64,000 nucleotides of DNA from Bacillota bacterium (GTDB lineage Bacteria; Bacillota; Clostridia; Lachnospirales; Lachnospiraceae). The translations under genes were made by a program, and so were the position numbers. This document shows, in pieces, positions 25,838-34,409 of this stretch. The stretch lies in assembly GCA_023409535.1 (NCBI GenBank), contig JAEYGZ010000021.1, forward strand, positions 124,001-188,000, written 5' to 3'. The notes under the pieces are model-generated. The model saw only the letters and a program-made list of their open reading frames with translations, searched no databases and was not told the DNA's origin. Within the stretch, counting starts at the first letter, position 1, and each line of letters begins with the position of its first letter.

Positions 25838-27062
25838 GCTGCTTTCTTACCTCATCCAGCTGTTCATGCAGCGGCTTTCGTACCTTTTTTCTGGTTACCT
25901 CAACCAGTCCCAGTGTAGTCATATCCACCAAAGTTGTCTTTACCGGATCCTTTTTAAAGTATTCTGCCAGCTCCTCCATCAGAAGCTCCTTGTCCTTTTT
26001 CAGCTCCATATCGATGAAATCAATAATAATGATGCCTGACAGGTTGCGAAGCCTGATCTGCCTTGCAATCTCCCTGGCCGCTTCCCGGTTCACCTTAAGA
26101 AAGGTTTCCTGGACCTGCTTCTTACCGGCTACTGCCTTACCCGTATTTACATCGATTACTGTCAGGGCTTCGGTGGGCTGTATCACCAGAGAACCTCCGG
26201 ATTTCAGCCATACAAAAGGGCGAACCGCATTATCCAGCTTCTCATTTAATCCGTAAAGACTTGATAAACTAAGCAGCGGATCGGAATAATACCGAAGCTT
26301 TCCAAGGTCCTCCGGCTGATAGACCTCCAGATATTCCTTCATATTCGTATACAGCTCTTTGTCATCCGTGATGAACTCATTGACATTATCCGTATAGCTG
26401 TCACGGATATCACAGATATAATTCGGCGGAGTCTTATATAATAGGGAGAAGCGGCGCTGATGCACGCCAAACCGGCGCAGCTCCTCATAAGCACCGGTGA
26501 GCCTGTCCATCTCTGCTACAATCTTCTCCTCGGATACATATGCCGCATTGGTTCTTATGATAAAGCCATAATCCGTATGAACATGCGCTTTGGCAATATT
26601 CTTAAGCCTGCGGCGCTCTGCCTCGTCGGTGATCTTGGAAGACACCCCCACTGCCGGTTTCCCATAGGTCAGTGCCGCAAACTTGCCGGTAAAATTAAGG
26701 TTTGCACTTACCACCGGAGCTTTGGTCTTCACATCCTCCTTGGTAACCTGAACAAGAAGTTCATCCCCGACCTTAACCTTTGCTTCCATCAGCCCCGCTT
26801 CTTCTTTGTTATATTCCTGTGCCATAACCATAATCGGATATTGATTTTCACCCATGGAATAATAACACATTCTGCCTTCCGCAATTTCCACAAAAGCCGC
26901 ATTAATATTCTTTAATATGTTCTTCACCTTGCCAAGATAGATATTCCCCAGGATACCCGCCTCCTCAGAGGCATTCAGGGATACCTGAACCATATCCTTG
27001 CCTTCAAAGGAAGCAGAAATTATGGTATTCTCTTTTTTGGTAATGACCAGCTTACTGTCCAT
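25824..27062 (-). CDS. rng: Ribonuclease G/E family endoribonuclease
   Basis: 412 residues beginning MDSKLVITKKENTIISASFE. An S1 domain (about 37-120, with GNIYLGKVKNILKNINAAFV) is followed by the RNase G catalytic region with VIDVNTGK and IIIIDFIDM, whose aspartates bind the metal ion. There is no long C-terminal scaffold, so it is RNase G-like. The ATG at 27062 has AGGAG at the right distance; an upstream frame to 27209 overlaps the previous gene and lacks the family start. In many Clostridia, as I recall, this gene is followed directly by rplU; here ybaK and a large inserted region intervene. Confidence 0.92.
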   Translation of the reverse strand: MDSKLVITKKENTIISASFEGKDMVQVSLNASEEAGILGNIYLGKVKNILKNINAAFVEIAEGRMCYYSMGENQYPIMVMAQEYNKEEAGLMEAKVKVGDELLVQVTKEDVKTKAPVVSANLNFTGKFAALTYGKPAVGVSSKITDEAERRRLKNIAKAHVHTDYGFIIRTNAAYVSEEKIVAEMDRLTGAYEELRRFGVHQRRFSLLYKTPPNYICDIRDSYTDNVNEFITDDKELYTNMKEYLEVYQPEDLGKLRYYSDPLLSLSSLYGLNEKLDNAVRPFVWLKSGGSLVIQPTEALTVIDVNTGKAVAGKKQVQETFLKVNREAAREIARQIRLRNLSGIIIIDFIDMELKKDKELLMEELAEYFKKDPVKTTLVDMTTLGLVEVTRKKVRKPLHEQLDEVRKQHGKD

Positions 27063-27144
27063 TTCTGCTCCTTTCCTGTCCTTTTCAGTAATTCCGCTAT
27101 GATTCTGATACTTGTTTTTAATGATATTAAATGTGCAGATGTTT

Positions 27145-28062
27145 TTACCGCTCCACCTGATCCAGTGCTGCCAGCTTTCCGCTGTCCGGGCTTCTGGTGT
27201 AAACCTCAAGCCGGTGTACCTGCCAGGCTAATTTCTCATATGGCTGTCCGATAAATTCATAAAATGCTTCCATGACCAGCTCAGGCTTCAGATTCACCGA
27301 GCTTCCGGTATCCAGCTGAAGGTATACCCTGATCCCCGTTTCATAAGCATCCGCCACACTTGCCGGTTTTTGACCATATCCCGCGAACGCCGCCGTGGCT
27401 GCATTAGCTGCGCTTGCTGCTGCGGATTCGGTCGTTGTATTGGCTGCAGTCGCTGCTTGGGCTGCGATCGTCAGTTCCTGTGTTAAGGTTTCTATCCGCT
27501 TCGTCTCATATTCCGCCTCATCAAAGGCTGCCAGAGTAATCATCGGCTTAATATTTACCGCCTGTTCACTGGTTTTGGTTTTCTTATCAATTACGATTTC
27601 CTGTTGATTTAGGAATTCAAGAAAGGTTTTTGCAAACTCCTTCCGGGATACAATCCGGTCACTCACCAGATATCCGTCCTTTAAGGAAACCAGATAGTCT
27701 GCGGAAGCTACCAGAGACATTGCCGTTACATTCTTCTTATTTTCCTCGCGCTCCAGGAGCGGATGAAAGCCAACCGCATGAAAGCCCTCAGTCATGGCTC
27801 CATTTATTCTGCGAAGCATTTCCTCGGGAGCTTCACCGGAGCGAAGCTCCACATCCACATACTCCGCATCACTGGTCAGACCCACACCGAGAGGTGCCGC
27901 AAAGGACATAATCTGATGAGGGCTGAAGCCCTTGGTATATTCATTATCGATTCCTGCCCGGCGAAACATCTTCTGAAAATACCGCATCACATCCAGATGC
28001 CCGACGAATTTCATAGAACCGTACTTTTGAAATTTTATTCTTGCCTTCAAACTAATCTCCAT
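27145..28062 (-). CDS. Radical SAM-associated protein, DUF2344 / TIGR03936 family
   Basis: 305 residues. The N-terminal half matches the family that always accompanies the TIGR03960 radical SAM protein (KYGSMKFVGHLDVMRYFQKM, YTKGFSPHQIMSFAAPLGVG). Function is unknown; the pair is thought to modify RNA or a protein. Members are usually about 230 residues. This one is longer because of an Ala/Thr-rich low-complexity stretch (about residues 208-242, with TAANTTTESAAASAANAA) inserted before the last strand region. The ribosome binding site is poor, and a hairpin repeat (28077-28106) sits directly upstream. Confidence 0.85.
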   Translation of the reverse strand: MEISLKARIKFQKYGSMKFVGHLDVMRYFQKMFRRAGIDNEYTKGFSPHQIMSFAAPLGVGLTSDAEYVDVELRSGEAPEEMLRRINGAMTEGFHAVGFHPLLEREENKKNVTAMSLVASADYLVSLKDGYLVSDRIVSRKEFAKTFLEFLNQQEIVIDKKTKTSEQAVNIKPMITLAAFDEAEYETKRIETLTQELTIAAQAATAANTTTESAAASAANAATAAFAGYGQKPASVADAYETGIRVYLQLDTGSSVNLKPELVMEAFYEFIGQPYEKLAWQVHRLEVYTRSPDSGKLAALDQVER

Positions 28063-28076
28063 TCTGCCGAAACACC

Positions 28077-28106
28077 GTGTGAATTATGCTCTTCAATAAT
28101 TCACGC
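28077..28106. repeat. Hairpin repeat between the radical SAM gene and DUF2344
   Basis: GTGTGAATTAT and ATAATTCACGC form an 11-bp stem over an eight-base loop. It is nearly identical to hairpin 2 of the repeat at 42461-42544. Its edge touches the stop codon of the upstream gene. Confidence 0.8.
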
Positions 28107-29977
28107 TACTCAGCAATCCCTTCTTCAAAGCAAACACCGCCGCCAAACTCCTTGGCACCGCAGTTCGCACAACCCAGTCGGCAGTTTGGTGTGACTTTTT
28201 CAGCGAGAGCTCTCTTATATTCCCTCAGAAGAAATGCCTTTGTCACACCCACATCAATGAAATCCCAGGGAAATATCTCATCCTCAGATCTCTCTCTGCT
28301 ATTGTAGAAAGCCATATCAATACCATTCTCTTCAAAGGCCTTCCTCCATTTATCATAATCAAAATGCTCCGACCAGGAATCATACAAACACCCTGCCTGA
28401 TACGCCGCCAGAATTGCCTTCGCAACCTTGCGGTCACCTCGGGCAAATACACCCTCAAGCTCAGTCAGCTGAGCCTCATGCCAGCTGTATTTGATACTCT
28501 TTTGATTCAACTGTTCCTTAATTTTAGCCTTGAGGAAGCGCTGACGCTCCAGATATTCCTTACCGGTGATCATTGCGGACCACTGGAAGGGGGTAAAAGG
28601 CTTCGGCACAAAGAAGGAGGTACTTGAGGTGATACTGACCTTACCATTACGCTGATCCTTCGGTATGGTATAATATTCTCTTGCAATGAGGTCGGACAGG
28701 ACCGCGATACCTTCGATGTCCTCCAAGGTCTCCGTGGGCAGCCCCAGCATAAAGTAAAGCTTCACCCTGTTCCACCCGCTCCGGAAGGCTTTCATGGCAC
28801 CGCCAAGAATCGCTTCCTCGGTAAGACCCTTATTGATTACATCACGAAGTCTCTGGGTTCCCGCCTCAGGTGCAAAGGTCAGACTGCTCTTTCTCACATC
28901 CTGGACCTTGCTCATGACATCCAGGGCAAACGCATCAATCCGCAGGGAGGGCAGCGAGATATTTACTCCCTTTGTACCAAACTCATCAATAAGAAAATAT
29001 ACCAGCTCCTGCAGGGAAGAATAATCACTGGAGCTTAAGGAGCTTAGGGAAATCTCCTCATGACCTGTTGAGGAAAGCATCTCATAGGCACATTTTTTCA
29101 GGTAATCCAGGCTTCGTTCCCTGGTTGGACGGTAAATCATACCCGCCTGACAGAAACGGCAGCCCCTGATACAGCCTCGCTGTATCTCAAGGACCACTCT
29201 GTCCTGAGTCACCTTAATAAAGGGAACCAAAGGATTAACCGGATAGCAGGTATCGTTTAGCGCCATCTCAATCTGTTTTTTCACCCTGGCAGGAGCACCC
29301 GGATAATTTGGGATAAAGCGCTCAATGGTACCGTCTTCCTTATAAGCCACATCATAAAGGGCAGGCACATACATACCTTCAACCTGAGCCACGCGTTCCA
29401 GATATTCACGTCTGGATTTGCCTGCCTTCTTATATTCCTTATAAGTATCAAGAATTTCCCCATAGGCCGTCTCACCCTCGCCAATGTAAAAGAAATCAAA
29501 GAAATCCGCAATCGGCTCAGGATTATAGCTGCAGGGACCGCCGCCGATCACAATGGGATGCTCCTCGGTACGGTCCTTGGCCAGGAGCGGTATTCCCGAC
29601 AGCTCCAATACTTGAAGAATATTGGTGTAGCACATCTCATACTGTAAGGTGATTCCCAAAAAATCAAAATCCTTTACAGGATCCTGGCTCTCTAACGCAA
29701 ATAAAGGGATTTTACGCTCCCTCATAATCTTGTCTAAATCTACCCAGGGGGAATAGACACGCTCACAGTAGGTATCCTCCCGACCGTTAAACATATCATA
29801 AAGTATCTGAATTCCCAGATGAGACATCCCAATCTCATAAACATCGGGAAAGCACATGCAAAAACGGATATCGACCTTTGTCTTGTCCTTTACCTTCATG
29901 TTCACTTCCCCGCCGATATACCGTGCAGGTTTTTCTATGGTTAATAATATCTCATCGGATAGTGCAAGTTTTCTCAT
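28106..29977 (-). CDS. B12-binding-type radical SAM protein, TIGR03960 family
   Basis: 623 residues. A B12-binding-like N-terminal domain (CFPDVYEIGMSHLGIQILYD through VIGGGPCSYNPEPIADFFD) is followed by a radical SAM core with the cluster motif GCIRGCRFCQAG, a CxxxCxxC with Cys269, 273 and 276. The C-terminus carries another Cys group (CRLGCANCGAK). The family is widespread in Clostridia upstream of DUF2344 and RNase G, and its reaction is unknown. GGAAAGG precedes the ATG. Confidence 0.92.
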   Translation of the reverse strand: MRKLALSDEILLTIEKPARYIGGEVNMKVKDKTKVDIRFCMCFPDVYEIGMSHLGIQILYDMFNGREDTYCERVYSPWVDLDKIMRERKIPLFALESQDPVKDFDFLGITLQYEMCYTNILQVLELSGIPLLAKDRTEEHPIVIGGGPCSYNPEPIADFFDFFYIGEGETAYGEILDTYKEYKKAGKSRREYLERVAQVEGMYVPALYDVAYKEDGTIERFIPNYPGAPARVKKQIEMALNDTCYPVNPLVPFIKVTQDRVVLEIQRGCIRGCRFCQAGMIYRPTRERSLDYLKKCAYEMLSSTGHEEISLSSLSSSDYSSLQELVYFLIDEFGTKGVNISLPSLRIDAFALDVMSKVQDVRKSSLTFAPEAGTQRLRDVINKGLTEEAILGGAMKAFRSGWNRVKLYFMLGLPTETLEDIEGIAVLSDLIAREYYTIPKDQRNGKVSITSSTSFFVPKPFTPFQWSAMITGKEYLERQRFLKAKIKEQLNQKSIKYSWHEAQLTELEGVFARGDRKVAKAILAAYQAGCLYDSWSEHFDYDKWRKAFEENGIDMAFYNSRERSEDEIFPWDFIDVGVTKAFLLREYKRALAEKVTPNCRLGCANCGAKEFGGGVCFEEGIAE

Positions 29978-30152
29978 TATATAAGTCCTTTCCTATCATT
30001 TCCGTAAAAACGCAAACAATAGTAATGCATCGGAATTCTCCCATACATTACCTGCTATTGTTGACATCTATCACGTATTATAACTGATATAACCGGAAAA
30101 TACAATGAAACCCGCTAAGATTATACCGGGATTATGCAGGTATATGCTTGTT

Positions 30153-30199
30153 GATTGAAAAAATTGAGCATCCATTCTTACCACCCAATTTTTTCAATC
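30153..30199 (-). terminator. Terminator overlapping the end of the 30194-30814 gene
   Basis: A perfect 14-bp inverted repeat, GATTGAAAAAATTG and CAATTTTTTCAATC, with a 19-base loop. One arm contains the stop codon region of the gene. The T-run lies inside the 3' arm. Confidence 0.7.
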
Positions 30200-30814
30200 T
30201 TCTTTTCTTAACCAGGTAATGAACTTATTCTCTAATTCTTCAAAGGTATCCTTACCTGTGACATATTCCTGGATTGTATCTGCGGAAACCTGCCCAAGCT
30301 TAAGATCAAAACGATCAATCAGGAATACACTTAAAAAGATTATAATCGCACAAACCATTCGAATGACCAGTAATCGAAAGGCCATAACCTCCTGTTGTGA
30401 CTCCGTATCATTATCCGCCTGATTCTGTGCATCATTATGAAACAGATTTAAAGACTTGGATTTTCCTGTCTCAACCGGCTCCGTCGTCTGCGGCATCGTG
30501 TCCAGATAATAACTGTCATAGGCTCTGGCTGTACTCTGGACAGTACTTAACTGTCGTAAACAGGATTCTCTTGCCTGCCGTATGTACTCTGCCCTGGATA
30601 TACTGACAGGGTTCGAGTAGTCAAAGGATACAATCGGCTGCTCCTCCGAATTGGATAGCTGAGTTAAGTCTTCTTTTGTTCCGACCAGCGGAAGACTATT
30701 GGCCAGCTGTTCTTTATCATACAGCCTGCCCGTCATAAACAGGCTCTCGTTCAGATTGTTCGATAAATTCTTCTCAATCTGCTTTACCATCTTATCTTCG
30801 ATCATTTTATCCAT
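30194..30814 (-). CDS. Hypothetical protein with one C-terminal membrane segment
   Basis: 206 residues from the ATG at 30814, which has a GGAGG site; an upstream frame to 30859 lacks one. The first 145 residues are polar, and a single hydrophobic segment (about 153-173, LLVIRMVCAIIIFLSVFLID) follows, then a short tail TGKDTFEELENKFITWLRKED. A -10-like TATAAT is at 30858-30863. It is unrecognised. It lies between the radical SAM cluster and the GTPase-NYN gene, separated from the latter by about 200 bases, so it may be independently transcribed. Confidence 0.65.
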   Translation of the reverse strand: MDKMIEDKMVKQIEKNLSNNLNESLFMTGRLYDKEQLANSLPLVGTKEDLTQLSNSEEQPIVSFDYSNPVSISRAEYIRQARESCLRQLSTVQSTARAYDSYYLDTMPQTTEPVETGKSKSLNLFHNDAQNQADNDTESQQEVMAFRLLVIRMVCAIIIFLSVFLIDRFDLKLGQVSADTIQEYVTGKDTFEELENKFITWLRKED

Positions 30815-31020
30815 AGGGTACCTCCTTTCCAATATGGAAGCTTGTTTCATCTGATTCATTATATTGTAGTCAGAGAAAACATATGCCAGAGAATACCCTC
30901 TTTATTCCTTGTTTTGTTCCCGCTTATTCGTGCTTCTTACTGCTTATTTTTTGCACCAATCCTTATCTGTCCTTATTTATACTTATCTATTCCTTATATT
31001 CATATTTAATTTATTCCTTT

Positions 31021-33672
31021 TTATTTCCGGTCCTCTTCCTGCATCAGCTCATCCATCTGCTGCCTTGCTTCTATCGACATGGAATCCAGTAAATAATTCC
31101 GGTCCCCTTTTTGCCTTCTCTGATATTCCTGATTCATTCTTTCCTTTGCCCGGGCCATCTCCTCCTTAAGATCCCTGGCAGATAATAAAGCACAGCCCGC
31201 GCCTCTGATGATGATCTGCTGTAAGCCGTCCGAGGTAGCTACCGTAATATGATATTTTCCCCGGTTTTCATGAGCAAATTTCTCAATATACTGGTCTGCC
31301 GTCTGAGCCTCTCTGGTATACACCATATCAATATTGTGATAGCTGATTACCTCCTCCGCATGCCCCTGCACACGGTAAGCATCGAAAACCACAATAATCT
31401 TACATTTACGAAGTCCCTGATAATTGCACAGTTCATCCAGGAGCTTCAATTTAGCGCCGTCCATATTCTCCTGGGCAAGCTCACTCAGCTCCGGCCAGGC
31501 AAAGATAATATTGTAACCGTCCACCAGCAGATATTCTTCTTTGGTCTCACTCTGCCTGCTATTATGCACCGTCGGTGTATAATAGCTTTCCCGTGCGGTT
31601 TTTGTCCGCTTCCATTCAGACTTTCTTCCCTGGTTCGCATAATAAGTGCTATTAATAATCCGGTCTATCTCTTCCGGACTGATCCATTCCTCTTCTTTAT
31701 AGGACGGTGTAATCGGGGTGATTTCCTCCGGCAGCTCTGCTTCCTTCTGAAAATATCCTTCCACATGCATATGGTTTTTCACCTCATACCAGGGTACCGG
31801 ATATCCTGCTCCGTGAGAACAGAATACGGAGCCTGTGGGATTTGAAAAATCTCTTTCCGCATCATACCCAAGCTCTTCTATAACCTCTGCAAAATTGTGG
31901 CAGGGCTCATAACCCTTCAGGGTGCAAAACAGCCTTCCGAGGCCCTTTGAATATGCAATGACCTCCTGCTGATAATTTCTCATGGTAATGACCGGGGCAC
32001 TGCCCGCGAGAACCACCGTACCGCCGTTGGTCTGAGAGATCTCACAGGTTCCGGACATCTTTTCAATATCTGTCATGGCTCTTCCTACCAGCTTCTCAGG
32101 CAGCTCCAGCTGAAAGGAATAATAGGGTTCAAGCAATAAGGACTCTGCCTCCATCAATCCCTGGCGCACAGCCCGATACGTGGCCTCGCGAAAGTCACCG
32201 CCGACCGTATGCTTGATATGTGCTCTCCCGGAGATCAAGGATATTCTCATATCTGTAATAGCCGCTCCGGTAAGCACACCTTTATGAATCTTCTCCTCAA
32301 GGTGGGTCAGAACAAGCCTCTGCCAGCTCTTTGCCAGCACGTCCTCACTGCAGTCCAGCATAAACTCCAGGCCGCTCCCCGGTTCTCCAGGCTCCAATAA
32401 CAGATGTACCTCGGCATAATGACGCAAAGGTTCAAAATGCCCTACACCTTCCGCTGCATTCACTATCGTCTCTTTATATACAACCTTTCCGGAATCAAAG
32501 GTTACCGATACACCAAAACGGCTTAGTATCAGGCTCTGCAGAATCTCAATCTGCACCTCACCCATAATCTGTGCCTGCAGCTCCTGAAGCTCCTCCTCCC
32601 ACAGAATGTGAAGCTCGGGCTCCTCCTCTTCCAGCTGGCGAAGCTTTGGCAGCATGATCTTGGGATCACAGCCCTCCGGCAGCTGAATCTGATAAGAAAG
32701 TACCGGCTCCAGGATAGGGGAAGCAGAAGTCTCCTCCATTCCCAGGCCTTCTCCCGGTCTTGTCTGATTCAGTCCCGTCACTGCGAATACGGAGCCTGCC
32801 TCTATCTCATTCACAGCCTCATATTTCTGACCGGAGTATATTCGAATTTGATTGACCTTCTCTTCCCAGCTGCCATTGGTTAAGGCGTCCTTCACCTTAA
32901 GTCTTCCGCCGGTAAGCTTCATATGGGTCAGACGAACTCCCTGCTCGTCTCTGGTAATCTTAAATATTTTTGCACCAAATTCTTCAGGATAGGAGGGAAG
33001 CAGAGCATTTTCTGCAAGTCCTTGCAGGAAGGCTTCTACTCCGTCAAGACGCAGAGCCGAACCATAATAGCAAGGGAATACCTTTCGCTCCCTGATGGCA
33101 GTTTTAATCTGCGGCATACTGATCCGTCCGTTATCCAGGTATTCCTCCATCAGTGCTTCATCACACATAGCCAGCTGATCATAAAAATGGTCCGTATCCG
33201 TCTGTTCAAACTCAATACACCCATCACCGAGCATACCTTTGATTTCTTTCATCAGCTTGCCCCGATCCGCACCGCTTTGATCCATCTTATTGATGAAAAG
33301 AAAAACAGGAATCCGATATAGCTCCAGCAACCGCCATAAGGTTCTGGTATGTCCCTGTACACCGTCCGCACCGCCGATTACCAGGATGGCATAATCCAGT
33401 ACCTGAAGGGTACGCTCCATTTCTGCTGAAAAATCCACATGCCCCGGAGTATCCAGCAGGGTAATCTGTATATCACCCAGTACAAAGATAGCCTGCTTTG
33501 AAAATATCGTGATTCCTCTTGCCCGTTCCAGCTCATAGGTGTCCAGATAGGCATCCTTATTATCTACTCTTCCTAATTTACCGATTTTTCCGCTCAGGTA
33601 GAGCATGCTCTCGGACAGGGTTGTCTTACCGGCATCCACATGCGCCAAGATTCCAATTACTAATTTATTCAT
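31021..33672 (-). CDS. Tet(M)-like ribosomal GTPase fused to a Rae1/YacP-like NYN ribonuclease
   Basis: 883 residues. Residues 1-660 align by eye over the whole length of Tet(M)-type ribosomal protection GTPases, relatives of EF-G: P-loop AHVDAGKTT (10-18), RGIT (52-55), DTPGH (74-78), NKMD (128-131), then domains II-V. The domain IV loop that carries SPV in Tet(M) reads HIKHTVGGDFR here, so tetracycline rescue is doubtful. Residues about 713-865 form an NYN (PIN-like) domain with LLVDGYNIIFAW (Asp718), VVFDAYRVQG, TADQYIEKF and VATSDGLQQ, matching YacP/Rae1, which cuts mRNA in the ribosomal A site. The start is 29 bases after kdpE, so cotranscription is likely. The architecture suggests a GTPase that delivers a nuclease to stalled ribosomes; that role is inference. 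Confidence 0.87.
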   Translation of the reverse strand: MNKLVIGILAHVDAGKTTLSESMLYLSGKIGKLGRVDNKDAYLDTYELERARGITIFSKQAIFVLGDIQITLLDTPGHVDFSAEMERTLQVLDYAILVIGGADGVQGHTRTLWRLLELYRIPVFLFINKMDQSGADRGKLMKEIKGMLGDGCIEFEQTDTDHFYDQLAMCDEALMEEYLDNGRISMPQIKTAIRERKVFPCYYGSALRLDGVEAFLQGLAENALLPSYPEEFGAKIFKITRDEQGVRLTHMKLTGGRLKVKDALTNGSWEEKVNQIRIYSGQKYEAVNEIEAGSVFAVTGLNQTRPGEGLGMEETSASPILEPVLSYQIQLPEGCDPKIMLPKLRQLEEEEPELHILWEEELQELQAQIMGEVQIEILQSLILSRFGVSVTFDSGKVVYKETIVNAAEGVGHFEPLRHYAEVHLLLEPGEPGSGLEFMLDCSEDVLAKSWQRLVLTHLEEKIHKGVLTGAAITDMRISLISGRAHIKHTVGGDFREATYRAVRQGLMEAESLLLEPYYSFQLELPEKLVGRAMTDIEKMSGTCEISQTNGGTVVLAGSAPVITMRNYQQEVIAYSKGLGRLFCTLKGYEPCHNFAEVIEELGYDAERDFSNPTGSVFCSHGAGYPVPWYEVKNHMHVEGYFQKEAELPEEITPITPSYKEEEWISPEEIDRIINSTYYANQGRKSEWKRTKTARESYYTPTVHNSRQSETKEEYLLVDGYNIIFAWPELSELAQENMDGAKLKLLDELCNYQGLRKCKIIVVFDAYRVQGHAEEVISYHNIDMVYTREAQTADQYIEKFAHENRGKYHITVATSDGLQQIIIRGAGCALLSARDLKEEMARAKERMNQEYQRRQKGDRNYLLDSMSIEARQQMDELMQEEDRK

Positions 33673-33701
33673 AAACTGTTGTCAATTCCTTCGTGTTCAA
33701 A

Positions 33702-34409
33702 TTATACCTCATCCACCATCCGGTAGCCTACCCCCACCTCAGTCACGATATACCTTGGTTCTGCAGGATTGGCTTCAATTTTACGCCGGATATTCGCCAT
33801 ATTTACACGCAGCGTCTGGTTTTCATTCAGATACGGTCCCCAAATTTCTTTTATGATAAAATCATGGGTAAGTACCTTTCCGACATTCTTGGACAGCAGC
33901 ACAATTATCTTATATTCAATGGGCGTCAGATGGATTTCCTTATCCTCCACCTTTACGATCCGCTTCTCATAATCAATAAACAAGCCTCCGATAGCTATCT
34001 TATCCGCTTCCGGATGGCTCTCCTCCTGGAGCTTCTGATTATGGCGGACAGCAGTACGAATTCTTGCCAGCAGCTCCGAGGTCCCAAAGGGCTTGGTGAT
34101 ATAGTCGTCTGCTCCCAGATCAAGGGCTTCCACCTTCTCCCTCTCATAGCCTCTGGCTGATACGATAATAATGGGAATATTACTCAGTTCCCTGATCTTC
34201 TTCAATACCTCAATTCCATCCATATCAGGAAGTCCCAGGTCAAGAAGAATCAAATCAGGACAATGGGTACAGGCAAGCTTCAAAGCTTCCTTTCCCCTGT
34301 CTGCTCTGATCACACTATAATTATTATGTGTCAGCACTGTTGAGATGAAATTGCTGATTGCCATCTCATCCTCAACCAATAATACCAATAACCGGTTATT
34401 CATTCTCAA
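33702..34409 (-). CDS. kdpE: KdpE-type response regulator (OmpR family)
   Basis: 235 residues: a receiver domain with phospho-acceptor Asp57 (LILLDLGLPDMDG) and a winged-helix DNA-binding domain of the OmpR/PhoB type (about 135-232, ending AEPRYIVTEVGVGYRM, a KdpE hallmark). GGAGGGG lies seven bases before the ATG, which overlaps the kdpD end by 14 bases. In other bacteria KdpE switches on the KdpFABC potassium pump. No kdpFABC is present in this window, so its targets may be elsewhere or include the next gene. Confidence 0.9.
   Translation of the reverse strand: MRMNNRLLVLLVEDEMAISNFISTVLTHNNYSVIRADRGKEALKLACTHCPDLILLDLGLPDMDGIEVLKKIRELSNIPIIIVSARGYEREKVEALDLGADDYITKPFGTSELLARIRTAVRHNQKLQEESHPEADKIAIGGLFIDYEKRIVKVEDKEIHLTPIEYKIIVLLSKNVGKVLTHDFIIKEIWGPYLNENQTLRVNMANIRRKIEANPAEPRYIVTEVGVGYRMVDEV

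Noticed and set aside
31021..33672. Tetracycline resistance determinant
   Set aside because: The GTPase part is Tet(M)-like but lacks the domain IV tip residues and carries a nuclease domain; a resistance call would go beyond the evidence.
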